From Alphaproteobacteria bacterium (GTDB taxonomy: Bacteria; Pseudomonadota; Alphaproteobacteria; Micavibrionales; Micavibrionaceae), in NCBI GenBank assembly GCA_020443075.1, contig JAGRIU010000029.1, positions 1 to 64,000 of the forward strand: a stretch of 64,000 nucleotides of DNA, read 5' to 3'. This document shows positions 35,237 to 44,506 of this stretch, piece after piece. The notes under the pieces were generated by a model. That model searched no databases. It had not been told where the DNA came from and worked only from the letters and a program-made list of their open reading frames with translations. The position numbers and the translations under genes were made by a program. Each line of letters begins with the position of its first letter. Position 1 is the first letter of the stretch.

Positions 35237-37234
35237 TCAGGCCGCGTCTTTATCTTTTTCGCTCTCGCCCAAGACTTGCGCCAGCTTTGTTTCCAGATCG
35301 GCTTTAGCGATGGGTTTGCGCAGTATGGCGCGAACGGACGGATGCTCCTGAATGATATCCTGTAGTTTTTGCTCGCTATAACCTGAGAGCAAGATAAACG
35401 GCAAATCCGGATGATCGATATAGGCTTGCTCGATCAACTCTATGCCCGTCATTTTCGGCATGTTCTGGTCTGTGATCACGAGATGGAAATAGTTCGGCAT
35501 TTTGCGCAACATATCCATCGCCTCCAGCCCATTTGTGGCGGTGGCGACTTCATAGCCCAGCCGTTCGAGCATCCGAGTCGTCATTTCGCGTACATTGTCC
35601 TGATCTTCGACCAGGAGAATATTTTGCCCGCCGTCATTGATCATCTGCATTTCTTCGGCATTTTGTTCCCCTTGCTCTTCTTCGGAGAGCGGGAAATACA
35701 GTTCAAAGCGCGTCCCCTGCCCTAAAGCGCTGTCGATTTTCAATGCGCCGCGGTGGGCTGAAATCACGCCATGCACGGTTGAAAGCCCTAAGCCCGTTCC
35801 CTTTTCCACCGGCTTGGTTGTAAAAAAAGGCTCAAACACATGCTCCATAACGGCTTTGCTCATGCCGGTTCCTGTGTCGCTGATGCCCAGAACAGCGTAT
35901 TCACGACCGCGCACAAGATGACCGAGCCAGAGGCGGGTACGCCCTTCTTCCTCTTCCTCGATTTTGATGGACAGCGGCGTATTATCGCCCGGCTCTTGCG
36001 CAACAACCCAGTCTGCATCACCTTCTCGTTCATCCGCTTTAATGGCCTGCACGGATATTCCCAGTATGCCTTTGCGTCCCTCCATCGCATCTTGTGCATT
36101 GACGCACAAGTTCATAATGACCTGTGATATTTGGGTTGGGTTGCCCTTGATCGGTACGCTCTCCAGCTCCATATCTGTGTGCATTTCGATGGTTTTGGGC
36201 AGGCTGGCTTTGAGCATGGACAGACTTTCCTGTGCGGGTTCCATCAGATCCATTGTCTCTATTTCACTGCCGCGATGACGCGAGAAAGCGAGGATCTGGT
36301 CTACCAGTGCGCGCGCCTGATAACCGGCGCTTAGAATATTGCCGGCGTATTCGTATTGCGGGCTGTTTTCGTCCAGATCTTCTTTTAAGAACTCCGCATA
36401 CCCGTTCATTGAAGCCAAAATATTGTTGAAATCGTGCGCGATTCCTCCGGCCAGACGGCCAATGGCTTCCATTTTCTGGGCTTGATAAAGCTGGGCCTGT
36501 ATGTCGCGCTTTTCATGTTCGGATTTGATCTTTTCCGTCATGTCGCGGGCCGTGCCGACGGTTCCATCGCCTTCCAGGCGCTGGAACGCCATTTCAATCT
36601 GGGCCGGTGTGCCGTCTGGTTTCACCAAAGACACCATGCCGCGCCAGCTTCCGCTTTCATCCAGAATCGGCATGACATTTTCCTTGAATTTTCGGCCCTC
36701 TTCTTCGCAGAACAAGTCGATCCAAGGCTTTCCAATGAAATCTTCGACACTTTGCTCCTGCAGACCAAACATATGTTGAAAGGCTTGATTGATGTAAGTC
36801 ACCCGGCAGCTCCCATCGATAAGACAAATACCGTCGACTGTGGCTTCCATGGCTGCCAAACGGCTTTCGAGCAAAGAGAGGTTTTTCTTTCGCTCTTCAT
36901 CGACGACCTGCAAGCGGCGCATTTTATCCGCATTGAGAATGACCAGAACGAATCCGGCCAGTCCCATTGCAAAAACAGACCAATAAACCCAGACACCGTT
37001 GTGCAAGAGTCTGTTAATGATCGATCTGGCTTCGAGAATTTGCGGCGGCAAGTTTCCGTCCGCCTGCTCTTCCGGAAACAAAGTGGCGATGTTATTCTCT
37101 TGTTGTTTTTTTATGGCTTGATGATCCCCCATCAACAACACAGACGTATGCAGCGCAAACATCCCGAAGACCAGAATCACAAGTCCGGGGATAAAGTGGA
37201 TCAGTGATTTGTAGTTTTTAAAAAACGCCGGCAC
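35237..37234 (-). CDS. Membrane-bound hybrid sensor histidine kinase
   Basis: A 665-residue hybrid kinase. Two membrane helices (about residues 13-33 and 74-95) flank a short periplasmic loop. A PAS domain follows (about 128-245), then the HisKA domain with AGGIAHDFNNILASMNGYAEF, and the ATPase domain with NLCVNAQDAM, DTGTGMSKAV and EKGTGLGLSTV. The C-terminal receiver domain (about 540-660) has NILLVEDQDN and VITDQNMPK (Asp acceptor). The layout resembles CckA, but it has only one PAS. It is 18 bases downstream of the response regulator gene and probably its partner. Confidence 0.93.
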   Translation of the reverse strand: MPAFFKNYKSLIHFIPGLVILVFGMFALHTSVLLMGDHQAIKKQQENNIATLFPEEQADGNLPPQILEARSIINRLLHNGVWVYWSVFAMGLAGFVLVILNADKMRRLQVVDEERKKNLSLLESRLAAMEATVDGICLIDGSCRVTYINQAFQHMFGLQEQSVEDFIGKPWIDLFCEEEGRKFKENVMPILDESGSWRGMVSLVKPDGTPAQIEMAFQRLEGDGTVGTARDMTEKIKSEHEKRDIQAQLYQAQKMEAIGRLAGGIAHDFNNILASMNGYAEFLKEDLDENSPQYEYAGNILSAGYQARALVDQILAFSRHRGSEIETMDLMEPAQESLSMLKASLPKTIEMHTDMELESVPIKGNPTQISQVIMNLCVNAQDAMEGRKGILGISVQAIKADEREGDADWVVAQEPGDNTPLSIKIEEEEEGRTRLWLGHLVRGREYAVLGISDTGTGMSKAVMEHVFEPFFTTKPVEKGTGLGLSTVHGVISAHRGALKIDSALGQGTRFELYFPLSEEEQGEQNAEEMQMINDGGQNILLVEDQDNVREMTTRMLERLGYEVATATNGLEAMDMLRKMPNYFHLVITDQNMPKMTGIELIEQAYIDHPDLPFILLSGYSEQKLQDIIQEHPSVRAILRKPIAKADLETKLAQVLGESEKDKDAA

Positions 37235-37252
37235 GTTTTTTGATCCCTATAT

Positions 37253-37951
37253 TTATTTGTCCGTTTTAATCAATCCGTACTGACGCGCTTTCATGGCAAC
37301 CTGCGTTCTGTTTTTAGCGTCCAGTTTTTTACACAGGCTGCGCACATGAAGCTTAATTGTCACAACCTGCAGACCCAAGCTTTCCGCAATTTCCTTGTTT
37401 GTTTTGCCGTGGACAAGATGCATGAGAACATCTTCTTCCCGGGGAGTCAGTCTGAAGCCTTGCGCAACGCTTAGCGGGTCTTGCTGTTCTTCCATGCCGC
37501 TATAATCCGACTTTTTCGGCGGTGCATCATCCGCGAAGTAGGACGGCATGACTGCGCTGGAGTTGTGATCAATCGGCACGAAGCGCTCTCCTTCCAGAAC
37601 AAGCTGGATCGCCTTTAGCAGCGCTTTACCAGACAGCGTCTTCGGGAAATACCCCACAGCGCCCAGATTCATAGCGGCGCGCACATCCTCGACTTCGGCG
37701 ACGCCGGACATCAGCCCGACACGCACATCGGGATATTTGTCCTGCATTTCTTTGAAACCCTGCATACCGTTCATACCGGGCATGCGCAAATCCAACAGCA
37801 CAAGATCCTGATCCGGTTCTTGCTGCATAAGTTTCAAGACACCGTCCATATCTTTGGCCACCGACACTTCGGCTTCTATATCGGAGCGTTTTATATATTG
37901 GACCAAAGCATCCCTGAACAGGGTATGATCGTCTGCCAGCAACAGTTTCAT
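37253..37951 (-). CDS. NarL/FixJ-type response regulator
   Basis: A 232-residue two-component transcription factor. The receiver domain has LLADDHTLFRDAL (acidic pocket), the phosphoacceptor Asp in LVLLDLRMPGMNG, and a Lys in FPKTLSGKA. The C-terminal LuxR-type helix-turn-helix reads LTPREEDVLMHLVHGKTNKEI and LHVRSLCKKLDAKNRTQVAM. It is followed after 18 bases by the hybrid kinase, then cca. A TATAGT near 38006 on the minus strand is a possible -10. The signal and targets are unknown. Confidence 0.93.
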   Translation of the reverse strand: MKLLLADDHTLFRDALVQYIKRSDIEAEVSVAKDMDGVLKLMQQEPDQDLVLLDLRMPGMNGMQGFKEMQDKYPDVRVGLMSGVAEVEDVRAAMNLGAVGYFPKTLSGKALLKAIQLVLEGERFVPIDHNSSAVMPSYFADDAPPKKSDYSGMEEQQDPLSVAQGFRLTPREEDVLMHLVHGKTNKEIAESLGLQVVTIKLHVRSLCKKLDAKNRTQVAMKARQYGLIKTDK

Positions 37952-38067
37952 GATGTTAATCCTTGATGAGGTTTACCACGCAGAACTCACATTTTATCCC
38001 ATACTATAGCATAGGTTGTTATTCAATAATCTTAATAAATGTAGAAAAAATATTATTGTATGCAAAA

Positions 38068-40035
38068 TTATGGCTGCGCTTGGGCCACATGTAACGGCGC
38101 AGACACGCGGGGCTGCTGGTCATGTAAACGAAGACGGTAGATATAGACAGCTTCCATCACACGCTGGACGTAATTACGGGTTTCGTAGATGGGGATGAGT
38201 TCGATCCAGTCGATCAAGCTCACCTGACCGATACGCGGATCGCCGAAGGTTTTGATCCATTGATCCACGCGGCCCGGTCCGGCGTTATAGGCCGCAATGG
38301 CCAGCGGATAAGAGCCGTCATAGCGTTTAAGCAGGCGTCCCAGATAAGAACTGCCGAGCGTGATATTATAAGACGGATCGCTGGTCAGGCGCAGATGGCT
38401 GTATGATAGCCCTGCTTTTCCGGCCACTTCCCGTGCTGTGGCCGGCATCAACTGCATTAACCCCAATGCGCCCGCCGGACTTTGCGCCGCCGTATCGAAC
38501 ATGCTTTCCTGCCGGATGATGCTGTGGACCAGCGCCCATTCCAGATTGACGCCGCGCATATTCCCCGTGATGACCGGATAAGACTGGGCGGTCAGAAACA
38601 TGCCTTTGTTTGTCGCTTGCTTGGCGATGCTCAGCGCCGTGTTCGTCAGATCTAAATCGGCGGCTTTATGGGCGGCAAAATAGTAGGCGGCGGGTGTATC
38701 TTCTTTGGCTGTAAAGGCTTTAAAAAATTGAGCGGCTTGTTTATGCAGCCCTGCGCGCGCAAGCAATATGGCCGCGCGCATCAGCTCTTGGGATTCCATG
38801 CGGGTTTTATCATCAGACGTTAAGGTCGGCAGGGCCATGTGCGGCAGAGAATCGGCCATTCTCAGCTCAGCAGCGGCCATTTGGCCGTAAAATGTCGTGC
38901 GCTTGGCGGCGGCGATTTTATACCAGCGCTGCGATATGGTTTTATCCTTAAAACCTTCGGAGGCCCGGCCCGCCCAATAAGCCGCGCGGGCTTGGGAGAT
39001 CGGACTACTAACGCCGCGATAGAGCTTGTCGAAATGTGTGTAGGCTCGTGCGGGTTGATGCAGATAGCGCAGCGCCAGAAACCCCGCCAGCCATTCGGCC
39101 TGCGCGAAGCTGAGGCCTTCTTTTTGCTTATGCGCGGCGGCGAGCGCGTAGGCATTTTTCTAGTTTTTTTTCTCGCTGAGGCGGCGAATAATGATATGGA
39201 GCTCTTTCCACCAATCCTCAAGATTATGGATTTTATCGGCCGACGGCATGCGGCGTAAAATTTCAACCGCGCCCGCATCCAGATCGTTTTTACGGCGCCA
39301 GCGCAGGCGTTCATACAGCAAGCCCGGATCTTTGCGCAAAGATGCCGGAACGCGATTAATCAGCGCATTGACGTTTCCATTCTGTCGGCGCAGGGCTATG
39401 CGCGCAGCGGCCAGTTCCGGGTAACCTTTGCCCAGCACATCGGCGATGGCCAGCGCACTGTCATTACTGCCGCGCAAAAGCAGCGCATCAAAGCGGCGCT
39501 GATGATCGGCGCGTGTTAGAAATTGTCCGTAGATCCTGAATATATGGCGTTGATCCTCACGCGGCATGGTATTTTGCGCCCACCAGTCGCTGAGAATTTT
39601 TTTAGCTTCGCTTTGCCGTCCGCCCGCTATCAGCGCACCCAGATAGCGATCCAGCCCGGCCGCGGTCGCCGGCGGGTAATCGCTGAACCAGGCTATGATT
39701 TCATGCGGGCTCATCGTCGAGGGCATATGGGATTCGGCATCTTTGGTCAGGGCGCTGATCCCCGGCCAGTCAGGATTACGGCGGATAAACTGTACCATGC
39801 CCGTATAGTCGGTCAGGCCCGGATTTTGGGTATAAGAGAGCCAGTAATAGAGTTTGACAGCCAAAGGATCATGCGCGCGGGCTGTGAGCTCACGCCCGAC
39901 TTCCCAGCGGTTTTGGCCGACGGCCTGCAGGGCCTTGATCGTGTCTTGCTGGCTGGCGGCGGCGATATTCAATGGGCAAACGCCTGCGAACGCCAGCACT
40001 AAAATAGCAGTGAATATCTTGCATTCGCGGGCCAA
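38068..40035 (-). pseudogene. Soluble lytic murein transglycosylase interrupted by an in-frame TAG
   Basis: Reading from a TTG at 40035 (signal peptide ending NIAAASQQ), the frame runs through SLT-type TPR-like repeats to RRLSEKKN, meets TAG at 39162-39160, and then continues in the same frame with no further stop to 38068. The part after the stop (KNAYALAAAHKQKEG, AEWLAGFLALRYL, ISQARAAYWAGRA) is the normal family continuation. The catalytic SLT domain is intact (IIRQESMFDTAAQSPAGALG with the catalytic Glu; AAYNAGPGR). No in-frame start follows until 38880. Other genes here end in TAG, so it is a true stop codon. Inactivation or a sequencing error is likely; readthrough is possible. Exact start is uncertain. 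Confidence 0.8.
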
Positions 40036-40086
40036 GAGCGTTAGATTGGCCAGCGTTTTAACCCGATTAGCACTGGATTTAGGCTC

Positions 40087-40992
40087 ATGTTTAAAGGCTC
40101 TATTACAGCCCTGATTACTCCGTTCAAAGACGGCGAGATTGACTGGCCGGCTTTTGAAAAGCTGGTGGAATGGCAGATCGAGCAAGGCAGCGACGGGCTT
40201 GTGCCGTGCGGCACGACCGGAGAATCGCCTACTGTCTCGCATGATGAACATAGGGCTATAGTCCAGAGATGCGTCGATATCGTCAAGAAAAGAATTCCGG
40301 TTATCGCCGGAACAGGATCAAATTCGACGGCCGAAGCGATTGAACTGACCCGCCATGCGCAAGAAGGCGGGGCGGACGGGGCGTTGATTGTTACGCCTTA
40401 TTACAACAAACCGACACAGGATGGCATGGTGGCACACTTTACCGCCATTCATGATGCGACCGACCTGCCGATTATTTTGTACAACATTCCCGGGCGCTGC
40501 ATCGTCGACATGAGTGTGGAGACGATGGCGCGGCTGGCTGCATTGCCGCGGATTATCGGCGTTAAGGATGCGACCGGAGATCTGGGGCGGCCTTTGGCGA
40601 CCGCGCGCGCATGTGGCAGCGATTTCTGCCAGCTTTCCGGTGACGACATTACGGCAGCGGCGTTTTTGGCCCAAGGCGGGCACGGAGTGATTTCCGTTGT
40701 CTCGAACATCGCGCCCCGCCTGAGTGCGGCCATGCAACGCGCCTGGCAAACGCAGGATCTCCAAGCCTTTTCAACCCTGCGTGACCGCTTGGCGCCTTTG
40801 GGCAAAGAGCTATTTTGCGAAAGTTCTCCGGCTCCGGTGAAATATGCGGCGAGCGTTTTGGGGCTGTGCCGCGATGAAGTGCGCCTTCCTTTGCTTCCGG
40901 CCAGTGCCTCGGCGCGCGCCAAAGTCGATGCGGCGATGGCGCATGCGGGTCTTTTCCCCGATACAAAAGCAAACGCATCCGCTCATGGATGA
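40087..40992 (+). CDS. dapA: 4-hydroxy-tetrahydrodipicolinate synthase
   Basis: A 301-residue TIM-barrel enzyme that condenses pyruvate and aspartate semialdehyde in the lysine/diaminopimelate pathway. The family motifs are GTTGESPTVSHDEH (pyruvate and phosphate-like loop), the Tyr of IILYNIPGR, and the Schiff-base Lys of IIGVKDATGD near residue 160. Its start is divergent from the broken transglycosylase. Its stop overlaps the GNAT gene start by eight bases. Confidence 0.95.
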   Translation: MFKGSITALITPFKDGEIDWPAFEKLVEWQIEQGSDGLVPCGTTGESPTVSHDEHRAIVQRCVDIVKKRIPVIAGTGSNSTAEAIELTRHAQEGGADGALIVTPYYNKPTQDGMVAHFTAIHDATDLPIILYNIPGRCIVDMSVETMARLAALPRIIGVKDATGDLGRPLATARACGSDFCQLSGDDITAAAFLAQGGHGVISVVSNIAPRLSAAMQRAWQTQDLQAFSTLRDRLAPLGKELFCESSPAPVKYAASVLGLCRDEVRLPLLPASASARAKVDAAMAHAGLFPDTKANASAHG

Positions 40993-41545
40993 GCCGCCTT
41001 TTGCAACGCAAAGGCCCGAAGATCCGGAGGTTTCTTTTCGCTCCGAAAAACCGGGGGATATCGAACAGATTCACGATCTCCATATAAGCGCTTTCGAGAC
41101 AGGCGGCGAAGCGCGCCTTGTCAGGGATTTACGGCATGAAAAAGCCTTTCTTCCCGGCATGTCTCTTGTCGCCGTTGCCGACAAAAATATCATCGGCCAT
41201 GTTTTATTCTCACCCCTGAGGATCATCACGAAAGATTTGGAGATCAAGGCCGCCGCTCTGGCACCTGTTGCCGTGCTCCCCGCATTTCAGGGGCGGGGCA
41301 TCGGGACAAGCCTGATTCTCTATGGTCTGAAAACCCTTGGTTCTTTGGGCGTTCCCTGTGTTCTCGTGCTGGGGAGCCCCGCATACTATCAACGATTTGG
41401 GTTTGACCATTCGCTTGTCAAACATATAGATAGCCCTTATCAGAGTGAGGCCTTTATGGGGCTTGAATTACAAAACGACGTTTTGAAAACGTTACGGGGT
41501 GCAAAGGCCGTTTATGCGCGCGCATTTGAGGCTCTCAATGATTAG
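40985..41545 (+). CDS. GNAT-family N-acetyltransferase
   Basis: A 186-residue acetyltransferase. The acetyl-CoA motif appears as APVAVLPAFQGRGIGTSLI, after the strand SLVAVADKNIIGHVLFSP, with a C-terminal VLVLGSPAYYQRFGFD typical of the YhbS-like group. Such enzymes acetylate a small molecule or protein; the substrate is unknown. The ATG at 40985 overlaps the last eight bases of dapA; the longer frame opening at 40844 lies inside dapA and was rejected. Confidence 0.88.
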   Translation: MDEPPFATQRPEDPEVSFRSEKPGDIEQIHDLHISAFETGGEARLVRDLRHEKAFLPGMSLVAVADKNIIGHVLFSPLRIITKDLEIKAAALAPVAVLPAFQGRGIGTSLILYGLKTLGSLGVPCVLVLGSPAYYQRFGFDHSLVKHIDSPYQSEAFMGLELQNDVLKTLRGAKAVYARAFEALND

Positions 41546-41553
41546 CTTTGCGA

Positions 41554-41570
41554 CTTTGCGCCTTCGCGTT
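41554..41570. repeat. CGCGAAG-CGCAAAG repeat, copy 1 (minus orientation)
   Basis: Read on the minus strand the sequence is AACGCGAAGGCGCAAAG. It matches 48841-48857 (AACGCGAAGACGCAAAG) at 16 of 17 bases, also in an intergenic gap. Probably two members of a short dispersed repeat. Confidence 0.6.
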
Positions 41571-41605
41571 GAAACCATGATGACGAACGAAAGGAAGAAC
41601 CTCTT

Positions 41606-42022
41606 ATGAGCGGCGGAGAAACCAAGCTTGAGGCTTTATTGACCAGCATGGAACCCGTGCTTCAGGACGGCGTTTATGTTTTTCATTCTTCGGATATGGC
41701 TTTTGAGGATGCGGCGCGGCTTGATCCGGTGCTGATTTTTCGTGAAGCCGAAGGCACGGCGTTGATCTTACGGCGAGAAACGGCGGAACGGGCCGGACTG
41801 GGTTTCACCTATCCGGCGCGGATGATTACGCTGAACGTGCATTCGTCTTTGGAGGCGGTGGGGTTTCTGGCGGCAATTACGCGGGCACTGGCCGCCGCAG
41901 GCGTGAGCGTTAATCCTGTCTCGGCGCATTTTCACGATCATTTGTTCGTGCCGGAGGATAAAGCCGATACAGCGATGCGGGTTTTGGAAGGGTTTGCGCG
42001 GAGTAATTCTTCTTTAGCTTAG
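41606..42022 (+). CDS. ACT-domain protein (DUF2241-type)
   Basis: A 138-residue protein with two ACT-like halves. The first (VYVFHSSDMAFEDAARLDPVLIFREAEGTALILRRE) matches DUF2241/ACT_3. The second (MITLNVHSSLEAVGFLAAITRALAAAGVSVNPVSAHFHDHLFV) matches ACT_7. Such proteins likely bind an amino acid, but no regulated enzyme is known. A GGAAG precedes the ATG. The gene has its own gap upstream. Confidence 0.85.
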   Translation: MSGGETKLEALLTSMEPVLQDGVYVFHSSDMAFEDAARLDPVLIFREAEGTALILRRETAERAGLGFTYPARMITLNVHSSLEAVGFLAAITRALAAAGVSVNPVSAHFHDHLFVPEDKADTAMRVLEGFARSNSSLA

Positions 42023-42098
42023 ATGCCTCAATCACGATAAATTATCAAACCTGCTTCGTTTTAATAAATTGCATACTAAAAAGTAAAAGAAAGACAAA

Positions 42099-42473
42099 AT
42101 GATGCAACTTCGAAAATGTGATAACTTTTTGGCGCGTCTTGGGGCGGTCTTGCTTGGCAAAAACCTGCAATGCCTCTATCATGCACATATAGGCTTTTCC
42201 GGGGATTTTCTTTCATCCTTGCCTGACGATCAGTGTATAAATCTTCCCCCGAATATGTATATCGGTGGGCACGATTTCAATACAGCCGATTATTTTACTC
42301 TCATTGCGCATGGGCGCACTTCGCCAGAAGCCCTCGGATATTCTTCGAGGCGCGAACATTCGACCGTAAAAGCTGAAGACTTGCTGGGCCGTATTCGTTT
42401 TGTCGTCCCCGCAGAGGATCCTTGGTATAGAGGAACAATCGCGCCACAATTACAGAAGAGTATCGATGAATAG
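42099..42473 (+). CDS. Small protein, unknown
   Basis: A 124-residue protein starting MMQLRKCDNFLARLGAVL. It has no signal peptide and a mixed strand/helix pattern, with histidines in HAHIGFSG and GGHDFN but no recognised metal site. AAGAAAGAC precedes the ATG as a weak ribosome binding site. It lies 39 bases before smpB on the same strand. No family was recognised. Confidence 0.5.
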   Translation: MMQLRKCDNFLARLGAVLLGKNLQCLYHAHIGFSGDFLSSLPDDQCINLPPNMYIGGHDFNTADYFTLIAHGRTSPEALGYSSRREHSTVKAEDLLGRIRFVVPAEDPWYRGTIAPQLQKSIDE

Positions 42474-42512
42474 CGTAATGCCTCTTCATTCCTTTATGTT
42501 ATAAGAATCAAA

Positions 42513-43007
42513 ATGACGAAGAAGAAAGATAAAAAGAGCGGGATGCTGTCTACCAATGCGAGCGTGGCTGTGAACAAGCAGGCGCGGTTTAACTATGCGC
42601 TGGAGGATAGTTTCGAGGCCGGGATTATGTTGAGCGGTACGGAAGTGAAGTCTCTGCGCCTCGGGCAGGCTTCGATCACGGAGGCCTATGTCGGGCCGAA
42701 GGATGGGGAAATCTGGATATTTAATGCGAATATCCCCGAATATACGTTGAGCGGCGGACGCGGACAGCATGAGCCGAAACGTCCGCGTAAGCTATTGCTG
42801 CATAAGCGCGAAATCGGGAAAATTCTCGGCGCGGTTACCCGCGAAGGCTATACCGTGATGCCGCTCAATCTGTATTTCGATGCGCGGGGGCGAGCGAAGC
42901 TCCAGATTGCGCTGGCCAAGGGTAAGAAGCTGCACGACAAGCGCGAGACCGAGAAAAAACGCGATTGGGATAAGCAAAAGGCCCGGATCATGCGTGAAAA
43001 GGGTTAG
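42513..43007 (+). CDS. smpB: SsrA-binding protein SmpB
   Basis: A 164-residue RNA-binding protein that partners tmRNA in rescue of stalled ribosomes. It shows [37 protein letters not shown], the [12 protein letters not shown] block and the C-terminal tail [21 protein letters not shown]. The length is a little over the usual 155-160. No tmRNA gene was seen within the window. A CCGAGCC/GGCTCGG hairpin at 43076-43106 follows without a T tract. Confidence 0.96.
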   Translation: MTKKKDKKSGMLSTNASVAVNKQARFNYALEDSFEAGIMLSGTEVKSLRLGQASITEAYVGPKDGEIWIFNANIPEYTLSGGRGQHEPKRPRKLLLHKREIGKILGAVTREGYTVMPLNLYFDARGRAKLQIALAKGKKLHDKRETEKKRDWDKQKARIMREKG

Positions 43008-43185
43008 GTCTCGAGCGTTTGAGCCGTCTTCCACCAATCTTCAGACGCGAACCTAGGCATTTTTTTGCGAGCAGACCGAGCCCTCTCCTTTTGGAATAAG
43101 GCTCGGCATTTAAATGCAACGTTGGTACAACGCGGGTTTTGAGAAATAGCGACCGTAGGCTTTTATCCTGCTATCACAGCCCCCC

Positions 43186-44307
43186 TTAAGCCTTTTCCGG
43201 TTTTTCATCGGTCTCGACGACCTCTGCGGCCGGGGTATCGTCATTATCCGGACCCACGAGCATATCTTCGGCGATCAGGCCTGCATTGGCACGGATTTGC
43301 GCTTCGATTTTAGCGGCTTTGGCCGGATTTTCGCGCAGGAAGGTCTTGGCGTTTTCACGCCCCTGCCCCATGCGCTCCCCAGCGTAGGAGAACCACGCGC
43401 CGGATTTTTCAACGATGCCAGCGGCCACACCGAGGTCGAGCAATTCTCCGGTTTTGGAAATGCCTTCGCCGTACATGATGTCGAATTCGACCTGACGGAA
43501 CGGCGGGGCCATTTTATTTTTGACGACCTTGACACGGGTCTGGTTGCCCACGACCTCTTCTTTGTCCTTGATCGCGCCGATGCGGCGGATATCCAGACGC
43601 ACAGAGGAATAGAACTTCAGCGCATTCCCGCCGGTCGTGGTTTCGGGCGAGCCGAACATCACGCCGATTTTCATACGGATCTGGTTGATGAAAATAACGA
43701 TGGTGCGCGAGCGGGAAATCGAGCCTGTGAGTTTACGCAGAGCTTGAGACATCAGGCGGGCCTGCAGTCCGACATGCGTATCCCCCATTTCGCCCTCCAA
43801 TTCCGCGCGCGGAACCAGCGCGGCCACAGAGTCCACAACCAGCACATCGAGCGCACCGGAGCGCACCAGCGTATCGGCAATTTCGAGAGCTTGCTCCCCC
43901 GCATCGGGCTGGGAGATCAAAAGCTCGTCGACATTGACGCCGAGTTTTTTCGCATAGCCCGGATCAAGCGCGTGCTCGGCGTCGACGATGGCGCAGGTTC
44001 CGCCCATTTTTTGGGCTTCGGCGATTACGTGCAGCGCCAGCGTGGTTTTCCCCGAGCTTTCCGGGCCGTAGACTTCGATAATCCGTCCGCGCGGCAGACC
44101 GCCGATGCCCAGCGCAATATCCAGCCCCAAAGAGCCTGTCGAAACGGCTTCGACCTGAATCGGGTTTTGCTCCCCGTTCAGTTTCATAATCGAGCCTTTA
44201 CCGAAGGCGCGTTCGATTTGCGCCAGTGCGGCATCGAGGGCTTTTTGTTTTTCCGCGGTGTTTTGCTGGGACATTTCCTCGCCTTTTCTAATGGGTGTGA
44301 CCGACAT
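43186..44307 (-). CDS. recA: Recombinase RecA
   Basis: A 373-residue ATPase that forms filaments on single-stranded DNA, promotes strand exchange and stimulates LexA self-cleavage. Visible are the Walker [13 protein letters not shown], the [19 protein letters not shown] loop, and [22 protein letters not shown] with the L2 region. The acidic C-terminal tail ends [12 protein letters not shown] 44307 has GAGGAA about eight bases upstream; the longer frame to 44349 was not chosen. Its promoter has an SOS-type operator between the -35 and -10 and a perfect one further upstream. Confidence 0.97.
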   Translation of the reverse strand: MSVTPIRKGEEMSQQNTAEKQKALDAALAQIERAFGKGSIMKLNGEQNPIQVEAVSTGSLGLDIALGIGGLPRGRIIEVYGPESSGKTTLALHVIAEAQKMGGTCAIVDAEHALDPGYAKKLGVNVDELLISQPDAGEQALEIADTLVRSGALDVLVVDSVAALVPRAELEGEMGDTHVGLQARLMSQALRKLTGSISRSRTIVIFINQIRMKIGVMFGSPETTTGGNALKFYSSVRLDIRRIGAIKDKEEVVGNQTRVKVVKNKMAPPFRQVEFDIMYGEGISKTGELLDLGVAAGIVEKSGAWFSYAGERMGQGRENAKTFLRENPAKAAKIEAQIRANAGLIAEDMLVGPDNDDTPAAEVVETDEKPEKA

Positions 44308-44382
44308 GATGTGTTTCCTCTTCTTGGCATAGATTCGGCGCAAATGCAATTCTCAGCGCGCCCTCGATTCTTTCTTGGACCT

Positions 44383-44411
44383 AGAATGTACACTTTTTGT
44401 TCTCGTGTCAA
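44383..44411 (-). promoter_or_regulatory. recA promoter (sigma-70-like)
   Basis: On the minus strand TTGACA (44411-44406) is followed after 17 bases by CATTCT (44388-44383), a weak -10. The imperfect LexA-like box at 44388-44402 lies in the spacer, where bound repressor would block RNA polymerase. Confidence 0.5.
44388..44402. promoter_or_regulatory. LexA-like box inside the recA promoter (degenerate half)
   Basis: On the plus strand GTAC-N7-GTTC, which is GAAC-N7-GTAC on the minus strand. One half-site fits the alphaproteobacterial SOS consensus GAAC-N7-GAAC, the other differs. Its location between -35 and -10 supports an operator role. Confidence 0.45.
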
Positions 44412-44418
44412 TAAAAAA

Positions 44419-44433
44419 GAACATTAAAGGAAC
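44419..44433. promoter_or_regulatory. Perfect alphaproteobacterial SOS box (GAAC-N7-GAAC)
   Basis: GAAC (44419-44422) and GAAC (44430-44433) are separated by exactly seven bases, the LexA operator form known from alphaproteobacteria. It lies eight bases upstream of the recA -35 and eleven upstream of a TTGACA facing the divergent gene, so it may control both. Confidence 0.75.
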
Positions 44434-44444
44434 GTTTGCAATTC

Positions 44445-44474
44445 TTGACATATCGTATGCCAATCCCCTATTTT
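44445..44474 (+). promoter_or_regulatory. Candidate promoter for the gene divergent from recA
   Basis: TTGACA (44445-44450) followed after 18 bases by TATTTT (44469-44474). The perfect SOS box ends 11 bases upstream of its -35. Confidence 0.45.
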
Positions 44475-44506
44475 CCTTGAAATAAATTTTTAAAAGGTCT
44501 CTACCG

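Noticed and set aside
38862..39314. Alternative 150-codon frame across the broken transglycosylase, considered as frameshift restart
   Set aside because: Its protein does not resemble the family; the conserved continuation is in the original frame, so the break is a stop codon, not a frameshift.
43076..43106. CCGAGCC/GGCTCGG hairpin after smpB considered as a terminator
   Set aside because: The loop is 17 bases and no T tract follows on either strand.
43297..44427. 376-codon open frame opposite recA
   Set aside because: It is antisense to the whole recA gene, without a start context or motif; a composition artefact.
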